From Owenia fusiformis (taxonomy: Eukaryota; Annelida; Polychaeta; Sabellida; Oweniidae), in NCBI GenBank assembly GCA_903813345.2, contig CAIIXF020000007.1, positions 16,536,714 to 16,600,713 of the forward strand: a DNA stretch of 64,000 nucleotides, read 5' to 3'. Position 1 is the stretch's first letter, and every line of letters begins with the position of its first letter. The notes under the pieces were generated by a model, which was given only the letters and a program-made list of their open reading frames with translations, did not search any database and had not been told where the DNA came from. Positions 52,601-63,916 of the stretch are shown here, one piece after another. A program made the translations under genes and the position numbers.

Positions 52601-53950
52601 ACAAACTGACCAATACATGAGGGTATTAGCTACTTTTCACAGAAACCAAAGGAGGACAGTGATTTTATTTCAACTGGGAGCTTACCTCCACACGACTGAT
52701 CATGTGACCATGGTGTTGGGTCCCTTTAATCGCTGTATACAATATATAATACATTATTTATACTTGTCGTGAAACGAATTTAATTCTTTAGAATTTAATA
52801 TCATACACTTAAATTCAAAATTCAAAATATTTAAGAATATTTTCAAAATGAAAATGATCCAATAGTCGAATTCGTAGAGAAGTTATTTGTGTGCCATTTA
52901 TGATAGCAGTGACTAAATTTCATTTAAAGCGATGGGACCTGCCGTCCCCCCCCCCCCATAACCAGTATAACCCAACACCATGAGAAAGAAGAAGAAAGGA
53001 GCTTTTTATGAAAATTGCGTCAATTTTTGTGAAATTCAAAGTAAATCTTATTTTTTGGCTTAAATGTTTTGGCGATCGAACATTTCTTGGTTTTAATCGT
53101 TATAATGAATAACCCAACAGGCCATTCTGGTGCTCCTTACATATCCACCGTTCCATTCCGATGCGCCAAGTTATCTGATTAAAATCATGGTATTTTTCAA
53201 AATGCCATCATCTGTCATAGTGCAATCAACTGAAGGGCAGTGTATGCGTCGTTTTGAATCTTTATAGAATGATTGAAGAGAGTATAAGTGATAATATAAA
53301 TCATGGCGTGACTGACATGGAAGTGTACCACGCCTGATTTTATTTAAGATAATTCACCAGGGCATTTAGACTTTTTAATCCTTGAGAGAGTTAAATCAAT
53401 TAAAAGTCAAAAGCGTTGCATATTTTAATAGTTTCTTTTGGCGCATTACATTTATATCAATTAAATTCAAAACTCAATCCTAGACCGACATCAGCCTATA
53501 AGACATTTGTAGAGACATTTTTCTAAAAAAAAGTTAAAGATGTATATATATATAATATTTCATCTTCTGTGATAAAACTACAAAGCCTGGTATTATAGTT
53601 TGAAAATTCTCCGTTTCTCCTTTTGAAAATCGGTGTTTTAATTAGCTATTTTAAGTTTGTCTGGGAAAACTCCATGTTGAAAGGATTTATTAAATATCAA
53701 AAGTAAAGGCTATATAAGCTCATTCTTAGCATGTTTTACAATAATCAGTTTAATATTATAAAGAGATGCTGCCCTTTCTTTCAAAGTTAGTATCAATAAT
53801 GACAGTTCTGTTTCATCAACTGGTGTTAAATGCCCACTTTGCGTATTTTCAATGTTTTTGGACAAAATAGAGACTTTTATTTGAATTCTATAGAATGTCC
53901 AATGTATTGATAAGAACCCTATCTTTATGTAATTAATACAATTGAAAATT
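49603..53950. other. Upstream region of the ZP-domain gene; first exon expected but not found
   Basis: The missing signal-peptide exon should lie here or farther right. Minus-strand donor-like sites occur (for example after GTGTGGAG near 52680 and after TTTGAAA near 52118), but none follows a Met plus hydrophobic stretch. Apart from the MITE at 51831-52073 the region shows only chance ORFs and a C run (52946-52957). Confidence 0.4.
51831..52073. mobile_element. 243-bp mariner-type MITE
   Basis: CAGGGTGGATTAGGACCAAT at the left and inverted ...ATAGGCCACCCTG at the right, each flanked by TA (51829-51830, 52074-52075). No coding capacity. Confidence 0.72.
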
Positions 53951-53964
53951 GGTGTGTTCAATTT

Positions 53965-54185
53965 ACTCATGTGTTTTATGGAGTGTTAAGTTTACTCAAG
54001 TGGTGTGTTCAGTTTACTTTAGTGATTTATGGAGTGCTTAGTTTACTCGAGTGGTGTGTGTTCAATTTACTCGAGTGAGTTATGGAGTGTTAGGTTTACT
54101 CAAGTAGTGTGTTCAGTTTGCACGAGTGGTGTGTTAAGTCTATTCGAGTGATTTATGGAGTGTTTAGTTTACTCGAGTTGTGTGT
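53965..54185 (+). repeat. ~60-bp minisatellite (TTTACTCGAGTG type)
   Basis: TTATGGAGTGTTAAGTTTAC, TCAAGTGGTGTGTTCAGTTT and ACTCGAGTGATTTATGGAG recur about four times with small length changes. A second short array (GGATGACACCA/TAGTAGAAA words) follows at 54345-54425. Confidence 0.75.
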
Positions 54186-54546
54186 GAACACAATGAACCT
54201 TGTTTGATTCCTAATCAGATGATTGCTAATTTGATGTATTATTAGAATTTGAAGCTATGAAGTGAAAGTATTGCATTATTTGAAATACTAGTATTCTTAT
54301 ATAATTTAGACAATAGAGGGGATAATATCGGTTGGAAGAAAAAGATGACACCACAAAAGGATGACACCATAAAAGGATGACGCTAGTAGAAAAAGGATGA
54401 CACTAGTAGAAAAATGATGACACTTGTAAAATGTTATAAGAAATAGATGACAATGCATGATTTCTATATTTCATAATCCCTTTGGACCAAATACTTTGTG
54501 CTAAATATAAGAAATTAGCTTTCACTTATACAAATGCTGAAAATGG

Positions 54547-54856
54547 TACCTATCCCTAAGTAACATCATACAATCCAGTGTTACTTCACTTTAAGGATTG
54601 GGTGAGAGATTTTGGAGGTGAAGTACAACTGGATAGATCTCCAACCTTTAAAGGGAGGGGAGGGGCGGGAAACATTTTAAATAACCAGACCCATAATCCG
54701 TCACTATTCCATTCCTTCGTCACCCCATTTCAAAATCCCTCAATATACTGATTGGCTTGTTCACATGAATATGTATAGATGTCACTTAGGATAGTACCTA
54801 TCCCTAAGTAACATCATACAATCCAGTGTTACTTCACTTTAAGGATTGGGTGAGAG
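54547..54856 (-). repeat. Pair of identical 62-bp direct repeats at the element's 3' side
   Basis: TACCTATCCCTAAGTAACAT to GGATTGGGTGAGAG occurs at 54547-54608 and 54795-54856, 248 bp apart. The position just beyond the recombinase fits the B1/B2 repeats of Ngaro-like elements (inference). Confidence 0.7.
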
Positions 54857-55052
54857 GTTTTTTCTGTTCTTATATTTTGTTATCACAACTTTATGCCAAT
54901 AATATGTAAATTAGTACAAAGTACCCTCCCAATACTCAAATAAAATATAAAAAACATTTTTGGTACCAAAATAGTTCATTTATTACTACATGTATTACCA
55001 TTGAAATTACAGTTTGTTTTGTTTTGTTTTGTTTTTTACTTATTATTGTCCC

Positions 55053-56199
55053 TTACAGTTTAATATTGTTAGTCTCACAGGAGTGTTTTTTATAGATATT
55101 CTCTGGATCATCACTAGATGACATTGACTTAGCCAACTTTTCCGATGTTATACATGAATCCTTCATTATTCCTGATCTAGAGTAGTGCTGAACACTATCA
55201 TAAGAAAACCAACCAATGTGATTCATAATATCTGATGAGGACTTAGCTGCTCCTGAGAGCATCAGGGTAATTGCACAACCTGCTCTAAGACTGTGGGGAG
55301 TCTCCCCTTCAAAAATACCCAGGGTAGTCAAATATAGGCGAAGTCGATCATACATTGCATTATAAGATAATCTATCATTTAGAACTATACCAGATTCAGT
55401 TCAGCATCTCCCTGATATAAAACTCTATACCCTTAACAGGGCAAATGATCTCATCCTCACATTTTTTTAGCACATAAACATTGCTTTTATCACCTCTTAA
55501 TGTCTTTCCAAATGTTCTATTGACAACAAAGCCTGAACCATCTTCAAGTCTAGATATTTCTTGACCTTTCAGGTATGATAAGTCACCTGCTCTTTCACCC
55601 CCGCTAAATTGCAGCTTCAAAAAGGCCTGATCTCTCAATAAAACAAATTTTTGTTTCAATGTAAGGTCTTTTCTTCCTAGCTCCCTATCAATATACTGGA
55701 CTATTGACCTAAGTTTTGATCTAAAAAGAGGCTTTGCCTATTTTGGTTTAACATGGCTCATAGCTTGTTCTTCTTTTATGAATTTTAGATATTGTCTGAT
55801 CAAATTTGACTTAACTGGATTCCCCAGACTTTTGACATTATCCCATTCACCTACTTTTCCCATGTCGTTAAAGGCTTTCGTGAGTTGATATATCATATTT
55901 TCTACTGTGCCTGCTGCTAGACGTTTTGGACAAGAACAGTTACATCCACCTTGCTTACCTAAAATGATACATGTAATATTGTGTACTTGAGTTTTACCTG
56001 ATAAATCTTTCCATATTAAAAACTTTCTTATGTCTTCTGGTGTTACAGAATTCAATGGGTTACATTCACCATACAAACATTCAGCGAATGAGGTTAAAGA
56101 GTTTATTGCACTGTATATCAATTTTATTTTCCTATCGAAATTATATAAAACGTGCTCCCCTGAATCAATATAGATGCTCCACAGGCGTAACAACCCCAA
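55053..56199 (-). pseudogene. Tyrosine recombinase region of the retroelement
   Basis: Recognised by the C-terminal catalytic block HSLRAGCAI, then GW and a Tyr-containing HYSRSG segment, as in phage-integrase-fold recombinases of DIRS/Ngaro elements. The N-terminal part has a Cys cluster (CNCSCPK). Open in several stretches; treated as a fossil part. Confidence 0.78.
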
Positions 56200-56769
56200 G
56201 ACTTCACTATAATGGACGAATAAAGAAGTATAAAAATGCCCATCTGAATTTTGTTATATTTATTCTCCTTGGGAAGAGAGAAAATGGCCTTGAACCTAGA
56301 TTGCACGCGCGATCTGAAGTAGGCCTACGTGCAATGTATTTCTGATGTACAAGAATAATCTAATTGTACATTCCGTATTGCACCAATCAATCGAAATATT
56401 GTAAAACAAGCATATTTCTAAATTGAGTAAAAGGAAGTGTTTTAAACAAAAATGATAATAATAATATCAATATATATATATAATTTGCGCAAACTTTCAA
56501 ATTTCTGTCAAGATCATAAAGTTGTTGTGTGATCAAAATAAGCTCAGTTTCATCACAAGGGCGCCGGGGATTAGTATTGTGTTAAAAATTAAATCCACAT
56601 AATACTCCCATCGCCAAGGCCCTGATACAGTGTGAATCTGACCTTATGTAAGCGAGGTATTATATTGGGCGTGTTCACTCAGGTGTTGTAATAATCGCTC
56701 GCGAATCACAGCTCTGTCACGGTGAATAGAGGAGACACGACTCGAATTCAAATTAGTTTTAGCCTACTT

Positions 56770-56965
56770 CAAACGTATTCCGAGTGAACACAATCAGGGG
56801 GCCCAAACATTGTGAACAATTTATTCACAATTACAGGAGTGAGCGTGATAAGCTCTACTCAAAATGTAATCTGAGTGAACTCAACATGGGGGCCTAAACA
56901 TCGTCAACTATTCATTCATAATTACAGGAGTGAACGTAACCAGCTCTATATTCATGTAGTCTAAT
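56770..56965 (+). repeat. Two-copy ~92-bp tandem repeat between the retroelement parts
   Basis: CTGAGTGAAC...GGGGGCC(C/T)AAACATNGTNAAC and ACAATTACAGGAGTGANCGT repeat once, starting near 56778 and 56870. Non-coding spacer between the RT-RNase H and recombinase parts. Confidence 0.65.
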
Positions 56966-57305
56966 GTGCCTATGTAGACGTCATCGTAGGCTCATGAATA
57001 TAGAGTTCAATTGATCGAAACCGAAACAACACGTTCACTGAAGTGTGATTTATTAAGAACAACAAACGATTATTTGTATTTTTATATTCTAATTCATTTC
57101 CTTATGCTATGATGAAGTTTATTCAACGGGAGTCGCAATTATTTATATATACCGTACAATAAACACTTTAAGCTTTTCACTATTGAAACACTTTTCTTAA
57201 AAGAGTTCTGTGAAGAAATCCTTCTCTGAACTTCTCTGACCCGTTCATCTATGTCACACCAATACACCATTTTTCCATCAATATTATTCTGAAAGTACAA
57301 ATATT

Positions 57306-59522
57306 TCAATTATCAAGCCGAAATGCCCACAAGTTAAACCTGATTCCATAAAGATCCTTGACATAGCCACATTTTGAAGGGTACAATAATGCAGATTTGC
57401 TTCCTTTCTTTGCTAATAACAACTTGGTTTTTGACATAGCCTCCAGTGTTGGCCACCAAGGCTGTAAAACCGAAAACTCTGGTACAATAATTGTACACCT
57501 CTTGACCTTAGACTGTTTCAAAAATTTCACCAAGTGGAGAATGAGGCAAAATGGTGGGAAAACATAAGGGTTTTTCTCAACTTCCAACTTCTGACTGAAA
57601 ACGTCAACTCCGGAGCTACCAGGTAAAGGATATGGGGTAAAATGTCTTAAAGGTTTTCCATCAAAGCCAATCACTGAATTTGAATCAACAGCCATGAGAT
57701 CTACAGTATGAGGGCCAAAACGAGATTCAATGAGATCCCATAATTCTCTTGTCAGTTTTGCATCTTTATTAGAGAGCCTTCTGGAAGGAATATCTGCTGG
57801 ATTTTCCTTACTGGGAATATACCACAACTTCAGATCTATATTGAACTCAACGCAAGCTTGAAACATTTCCTTCAATATTGCTAACATTTTCGAATCTCTA
57901 TAACCACCATTGGACCAAGCATCTACCACAGCCCTATTATCCACAAATATGTAAGTTCTTGAGTTTGATAAGGTGTCCTTGTATGCCAAGATACCACTAA
58001 GAACAGCTTGAGCCTCTTTGATATGGATACTTGATTCTGAGACCTCCCAATAGTCTCCAGAGACAATGTCATCTGCCTGAGATTTCAATACAATACCGTA
58101 CGCATAGAGAGACGAGTCTGTACATAACACAAAACGATTGTGGTATTCTTTCCTCCATGGTACAATTCCATCCCAGTTATCTAAGAATTTCCAATAAGAA
58201 ATTTCATCTCTGAGTTCAGGTGTAATGGTAACATTCCTACTATTCTTTGTTGCCAAAGAAATAGCCCTGTTTGCCACCTTTGTATACAACTTGGAGCCAG
58301 GTACAACCAGAATCATTGAGATACATTTTCCTACAAATCTTTGGAGAACCTTTAAACTGACACATTCTTTAGAAAGAAGGTATTCCCTAATCTCAATAAA
58401 TGACAGCTTTTTGTCTTCTGGTAGGCGAAAACACAAATCATTTGTGTCAACAATGAAACCTAAGTATCTCAAGAGTGTTGAGCCTTCTAGATTGCATTTC
58501 TGTAAGGCCAGGTAATAGCCTAGGCTTGACATGACATGAATGAATGTGTGAACTTGACCAAGGCTACGTTTTCTGAAATCCGAGTTACTTTCATTGACCT
58601 GTCTATTGACAATCAACAATCTATCATCGATATATTGAATAGTGACCAAGCCCATTGATCTAAGGTATGACGTTGCGAGCATTCCTACAGATTGATAAAT
58701 GTATGGGCTTACTGACCAGCCAAAAGGAAGGGTTCTGTACGCCATTACCCATCCCCCAAACACTATACCAAAGTAGGTGGACGACTCCTCAGACAACAAT
58801 ATATGATCGTAACCAGACTTCTCATCTGTTGAAAAAAGAAGGGCGCCTGATTCCACCAACCTGTGAACAGAGTTCAATGTTTCAAGTTTAAAAGGCATAT
58901 TTCTCATCCACAAATTTAGATAACGTTCGTCATGGCACATTCTAGGCTTTGTAGGTTCTATAAGAATAGGCATGACTACTTTCGGCAACTGACACTCGCC
59001 CAGTTTCCCAATTAATTTGATAGCTCCAGATTTTATTTTCCCAACTAGATTAGATCTTATGAACTCCACATGATCCTTGCAATTTTCAGCATTCTTGAAA
59101 AATCTTTTTGGAGGTGAATCACTGTCATAATACTGGCCTTTAAATTGACCTTTGAAATGAGTGAAGAATTCAGAGACATTGACACCATCTTTTAACCACT
59201 TGTTTATATTTACATTTTCTGATTCCTCTAGTAATGTGGCCCATTCCGATAGGAAAGGTTCTCTGTGTAAGTTGCCAGAGAGGAATTCATTTGGATTCAG
59301 TACACACTGTATATGACATTGACAATGTTCAGCTTCATGAATATGTTTTAAGTGTTGTCTATTGTCTTCACAAGAACCTACACCAGTAGAACCACCATCT
59401 CCAATGTCTACATGCACATAACTTTGTGTGTTCTCATGAACCTGTATCAAGTCTGGTCTGAAACTCCCCCTGTACTCCCAGTCTGGAATTTTGTAAACCT
59501 CAGATATCAGGTTTTCCTGCAA
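57306..59522 (-). CDS. Reverse transcriptase-RNase H ORF of the retroelement (738 residues)
   Basis: Long open frame. The RT part is seen in TRTLPFGWSVSP-like and QYIDDRLLI blocks (catalytic Asp pair), after an N-terminal region of about 170 residues. The RNase H part follows (CTDSSLYAYGIVL, IKEAQAVL, FVDNRAVVDAW, PSKENPADIPSR), then a C-terminal stretch with DLMAVDSNSV and FTPYPLPGSSGVDVF, typical of DIRS-group pol ends. An AG acceptor lies a few bases before the homologous region starts. It looks whole. Confidence 0.88.
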   Translation of the reverse strand: MQENLISEVYKIPDWEYRGSFRPDLIQVHENTQSYVHVDIGDGGSTGVGSCEDNRQHLKHIHEAEHCQCHIQCVLNPNEFLSGNLHREPFLSEWATLLEESENVNINKWLKDGVNVSEFFTHFKGQFKGQYYDSDSPPKRFFKNAENCKDHVEFIRSNLVGKIKSGAIKLIGKLGECQLPKVVMPILIEPTKPRMCHDERYLNLWMRNMPFKLETLNSVHRLVESGALLFSTDEKSGYDHILLSEESSTYFGIVFGGWVMAYRTLPFGWSVSPYIYQSVGMLATSYLRSMGLVTIQYIDDRLLIVNRQVNESNSDFRKRSLGQVHTFIHVMSSLGYYLALQKCNLEGSTLLRYLGFIVDTNDLCFRLPEDKKLSFIEIREYLLSKECVSLKVLQRFVGKCISMILVVPGSKLYTKVANRAISLATKNSRNVTITPELRDEISYWKFLDNWDGIVPWRKEYHNRFVLCTDSSLYAYGIVLKSQADDIVSGDYWEVSESSIHIKEAQAVLSGILAYKDTLSNSRTYIFVDNRAVVDAWSNGGYRDSKMLAILKEMFQACVEFNIDLKLWYIPSKENPADIPSRRLSNKDAKLTRELWDLIESRFGPHTVDLMAVDSNSVIGFDGKPLRHFTPYPLPGSSGVDVFSQKLEVEKNPYVFPPFCLILHLVKFLKQSKVKRCTIIVPEFSVLQPWWPTLEAMSKTKLLLAKKGSKSALLYPSKCGYVKDLYGIRFNLWAFRLDN

Positions 59523-59714
59523 TAACCAATTATAAAAGTGATATACTGTATGACATAAGAATGGAATTCTCTAAAAGTACTGTGCATGTAATGGAGAAGA
59601 TGGTTCCACCGGTGTAGTCCAAACAGAAAAGAAAATTTTCCTGTATAAAGGGTTTAGTTACCCCAGGACCAAGACCAGTGTTACCACTTCCTAGACTAAG
59701 TAATTCATCTTTCA

Positions 59715-60320
59715 TTATTCATTTTTGATCGATTTATCCTTGAGATCTTTCATAATCGCACAATCTTTAAACATGTGACCAGGCCTTTCGCAGAAATGGC
59801 ACCTCCCTTGGAAACCTCTTCCCCTCCCCCTTCCAAAGAATCGTGTTGCTCCCCTAAAGCCTCGGTTTTGATTGAATTGAAACCCAAAACCTTGATTTCT
59901 CGAATTCTGAAAGGGAACCATGTATGGCATGAAAGAAGGCTGGTTGTTTTGGTTATTCTCATTATATGATTTCTCACTCTTTGCATTTTTTTGAGTTATT
60001 TGTAGGCACTTTGAAAGGCTTTTCATAATCTTATCTCCTGAAGATGAAAAACTTGTTATTACAAAATTGGCAACATCTAAGGATTCAGAAAATTTAGTGG
60101 CCATGTTACTTATTTCAGTGTATGTCTCTTTCTCTTTATGATCTACAGATTTCGCAGCATCTGCTAGTTCTTCTAACGCGAGTAAAAGGTCAGCTTTTTT
60201 CGCATCCTTGGACAAGGCTAATCTTCGTACCTTCTTTACTAGGTCATCCACTTTCTCCTTCTCCATGGATTCTAATTTTCTTTTTAGATTTGCCATCTCG
60301 GACATCTCCTGAAAGTTCAA
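59715..60320 (-). CDS. Gag-like ORF of the retroelement (201 residues)
   Basis: An N-terminal Lys/Glu-rich predicted coiled coil, a Gln/Asn-rich middle, an Arg/Gly-rich RNA-binding stretch (GRGRGRGFQGR) and a CCHC zinc knuckle CHFCERPGHMFKDC near the end. It sits just upstream of the RT ORF on the same strand. A CTTTCAG acceptor precedes its first codons, so it may be spliced to an upstream exon. Confidence 0.8.
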   Translation of the reverse strand: MNFQEMSEMANLKRKLESMEKEKVDDLVKKVRRLALSKDAKKADLLLALEELADAAKSVDHKEKETYTEISNMATKFSESLDVANFVITSFSSSGDKIMKSLSKCLQITQKNAKSEKSYNENNQNNQPSFMPYMVPFQNSRNQGFGFQFNQNRGFRGATRFFGRGRGRGFQGRCHFCERPGHMFKDCAIMKDLKDKSIKNE

Positions 60321-61366
60321 AATAACTGAAATTAGTCAAAGCTAAACCAAATCCTATTCAAAACAAAGCTTGATAAGAATAAATTAGGTATTCAATAACA
60401 ATTTTTGCTCTACCACTGAGCCCCAAGTTCGACTGATTCACTCTATTCAATATTGCATAAGCATTGCGGCCATGCCTCCCATAAAAAGGTAGCACTATTA
60501 TTGCAGGAATAATCTAAAATAGTACATTTTTGTTCCAAGAGTATTTTGCCAGTTAAGTCCATTAATTTCAAGGCTATGATCAAATAGTATGCTATGTCAC
60601 AAATTCGACATAATGATTGTTTTGAAGCATTGCGATATATGTACTCATGCCCAATACTATTACAAATAACATGCTTTCGTACACAATACAATGTTAATAA
60701 AAGCTATTCAGGTCGCGTTAGTCACTTTTCTAGGAGTCGTTGCATGTCACATTTAAATTTCATCATTCAACTTTGCTGATTTCATTCATTTCAAAACATA
60801 CAAAACATTAAATGAAATAAATCTATGTTGTATTCCATATTTCTATTCAGTTTTATCACTAGTTGGCAAATAAAATCATCCTCACATATCCATATACCTA
60901 CACTGCTATATAGCCTAGTAATTTTCCACTTCAAAAAACTTCAGTCAGAGGAATGCTCAGAATTGTTACTTGCAAGCAAGTTTGTCATATTCATTTGTAA
61001 AATATTCTGAGTCCTATAAGTCAAATTTACCCTTTCCACATACCCCTTAGAAAGTCCCATATTTATGTGTACACTGATGGTAGACTTGAGATTGAGTTAC
61101 TCCTATATGCTTATGGTTACGTTTTATTTTTATAAAGTATTATTTAATAGCCATGTGTAATATCAATTTTGAAATTAATTTAGTTACATCTGTATTCAAT
61201 ATGAACATGATGTTGTTTCAACAGCAACTTGGATCATCTCTTTATGATGTCACATGTAAACTTAAGTACTTTTAATCTGTATCTTGTATCAAGCTTCAGT
61301 TCCCAAGTCTTTCAATAACAGAAAAATCCCATAATCTAGTTCAAGTATACTCACACTATCCACCAG

Positions 61367-61603
61367 GCTTTCGTATCTTGTGAGTCAGTAGTCTTTGAGC
61401 CTGTCCCTCCAGCCTCCACACTAGTCTGGTCAGCTGTTGCTTGTGCCACTTTTTTAATTGAGTCGCCTTTCGGTTGACCAAGCTCATTCGCAAGTATTAC
61501 TGCAGTACTCAAAATTAGTTGCATATTCTCCAGATTGACTTCCTTGTGCGACATCGATATGATATCCTCCATTGGCACCTCACAAATTAATTTCCATTTC
61601 TCT
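61367..61603 (-). other. Possible spliced upstream exon of the retroelement (or of an unknown gene)
   Basis: Acceptor TTTATTTTGTAG at 61604 and donor ATAGT|GTGAGTATAC at 61366 bracket an open frame (KWKLICEVPMEDI, ENMQLILSTAVILANELGQP). No family recognised. The next downstream acceptor on the same strand is at the Gag-like ORF. Confidence 0.4.
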
Positions 61604-62356
61604 ACAAAATAAAATTTGCATATTTTAAAGTCAACAGGAATTAAAATTCTCTTTTACCAATTGATACTGATTTGATTACTTGTTTTACATAACTTCGATT
61701 TAAGACTTATTATAAACTCCTTATACAATGCTAGGCTAACCACCAGACCACAAACTATTTCCATTTTCACTCATTTTATTTAACCTTTTCCATGCCAAAC
61801 ATACCTATAAGTATGTGTGTTTTAAAATTATTAAAGAAGGCGGCATTAGAAACGTAGTGCCAAGTGATATAGATCCTAGGGCCTACATGATCATGATAGT
61901 CGGATAATGTTAACAGTTTAAAAGATTCAATTAAATGACCTCAAACAACTTAAGTTTATTCACACTCCCTAGCAGCTTGGTATGCATAGTCTATCATAAT
62001 ACCAAATGTATTCTACAGCGTATGATACACATAACGAGTCTGGACATATATAACATTATTCCAGAGATGTGAAGTACAGCCAGTCTAACTACATTTTGAC
62101 GATGAGGGTGTTTGGACAGTCAATGCTCATAAAGTGGTTGCGGTATTGCCGCAACGATAGCAGTTGCGCTCATGCCGCAATATTAATGTCAAATTCAGTG
62201 CTAATATTATTTATTAAATTTGAGAGTTAAAAAATAAGTATTTATTTACAAATAATAAATAAAATCATAATGTTTGGAGGCGGTTTTCTGAAACAAATAA
62301 TGATATGCTGATTCCTGACAGGCACAGATATATTCACTCCTGATCTACAACAAAAA

Positions 62357-62370
62357 TGGCGGACTCTGAG
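62357..62370 (+). other. Candidate first coding exon of a rightward gene
   Basis: ACAAAAATGGCGGACTCTGA is followed directly by GTAAGT. A MADS(E)-type start with a strong Kozak purine and an ideal donor is typical of first coding exons. A second start with donor, AACCATGGAGCATTTGCC to CAAGAG|GTAAAT, is at 62883-62911. No second exon is seen in the remaining 1.1-1.6 kb. ATGGCGGA also occurs by chance in local repeats. Confidence 0.25.
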
Positions 62371-63796
62371 TAAGTTGGCACGTTTTTATTTCTATTTGTT
62401 CAACTTATTATGTTGGGAGGAAGAGTGTGGGGTATACTCGGCCATGGGTACACGTAAATAAACTCGGGGGAGGGGGGTATGTATGCAATTCTTGGGGGGC
62501 GGAATGTGCAGTCCTATAGGATCAGGACGATCTTTTTTGTAGACACTGGTGGGCCAAATTTCAAATTAAATTCCTAACTTTATTGTATTTTAATCCACAT
62601 CAGGGGTCATATCCAAAGCATTTTAGTTAACTATAGCTATAAACATGGGCTCTACCATGATAGAGCCCATGCTATAAACGAGATGAGATCCGTAGAACTT
62701 CGATGTATGCGGTTACATATTGACCTGACCTAGCAGCTAGACTATATCCTCTACTACTTTTTTCAAGGCCTGACTGCGTCGCTAACATGCTAAGAGTTAG
62801 CTGACGTTTGGGAGTCTGTCTTACCTTCTAAAGGTTAGAACCCGAATCTTAATGAAACCATATCACCTTTGTTCCGTCAACCATGGAGCATTTGCCACAA
62901 CATCCAAGAGGTAAATCATGGATCGAGAAAATGAATGATTTCCTTGTAAGTTCCGGAAGTTTCAATACGAAAAATTACCGAACATATGTGAAAACCGAAT
63001 ATTTGTTCGTTGTTTTCATGATTTACAGGTTCGTTTGTTCTTCAATGTTTTGGTCTAAATTATAAAGCATCACCAACAGGTCTTACTCTATTAATCGACT
63101 AATACAGCAGACGGCTCATATTTCTACGTAGCATTTCATTCAGACCAATAGTGGGAGTGTAGATCACGCAGTTTCGTTCGTTGCGTACTTCACTTGAAAT
63201 TGGTAATTTTAAATATTGACTACTTCACTTAGCTTGGCGGATGTAGAACATTGCTTAATATTCTTTTAATTTTCACACCAGACATGCTTGGTTGACACGT
63301 CAACAAAGTAAAGTTCAAGGTCAATGCGTTATTTCGTGATAACTACAACGCCTTCCCGGAAGTCAACATTGATGAAAAATGAAAAAGTCGGAAAAGCATT
63401 TACGCTAATTTCTATCAAATGCTATGTTTATGCATCATCATCGATGCAACAAAGGTGATATGAAAAAAGTAGTAGTCTGAAATTTTTTGGAAATTTGGAT
63501 ATAGACTAGACCTGACCATGGGGCTTTTTTGACATTGGCTTATATTTCCGTTTAACGAAGTCCGCCATGTTTGTTTTTGAAAAATTTTAAAAGAAGATTG
63601 AAATCACCAACAGGCGAGATCTTATTCAAGACGACTGACCCAGAAAATATGAATTATCGGCAATTGTCGAAAATAGTTCCCTATGGACTAACAAGGGTCA
63701 TGTCTTATCCAATTCCAGGACTTATAGTCCTGCACCTCCCTGGTAATCTGGTAATGTTTTCAATCAAACTGTGTCAAATATATAAGGGTTATGTAC

Positions 63797-63916
63797 TGGG
63801 AGGTTTTGGATACAGGGAATATCCCGAGGGATATACAATATATCTTCCCGAGGGACCGAAGGGACCGAGGGAAGATGTATTGTATATCCCAAGGGATATT
63901 CCATGTATCCAAACCG
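63797..63916. repeat. ~120-bp palindrome
   Basis: GGTTTTGGATACAGGGAATA, TCCCGAGGGATATACAATAT and CTTCCCGAGGGACC pair with their complements around the centre at 63858. It may be a small MITE. ORFs read across it on both strands for this reason. Confidence 0.75.

Larger units (their letters stand above)
54547..60320 (-). mobile_element. Tyrosine-recombinase retroelement (DIRS/Ngaro type), fossil
   Basis: Minus-strand order: Gag-like ORF (59715-60320), RT-RNase H ORF (57306-59522), tyrosine recombinase region (55053-56199), then a pair of identical 62-bp direct repeats (54795-54856 and 54547-54608). Recombinase in place of an integrase, plus internal direct repeats downstream, fits DIRS/Ngaro-group elements with split direct repeats; the matching upstream repeat was not found. 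The long open RT part and identical repeats suggest a fairly young copy. It looks broken in the recombinase region, with roughly two interruptions. About 1.1 kb of non-coding DNA (56200-57300) separates RT-RNase H from the recombinase. Confidence 0.82.
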
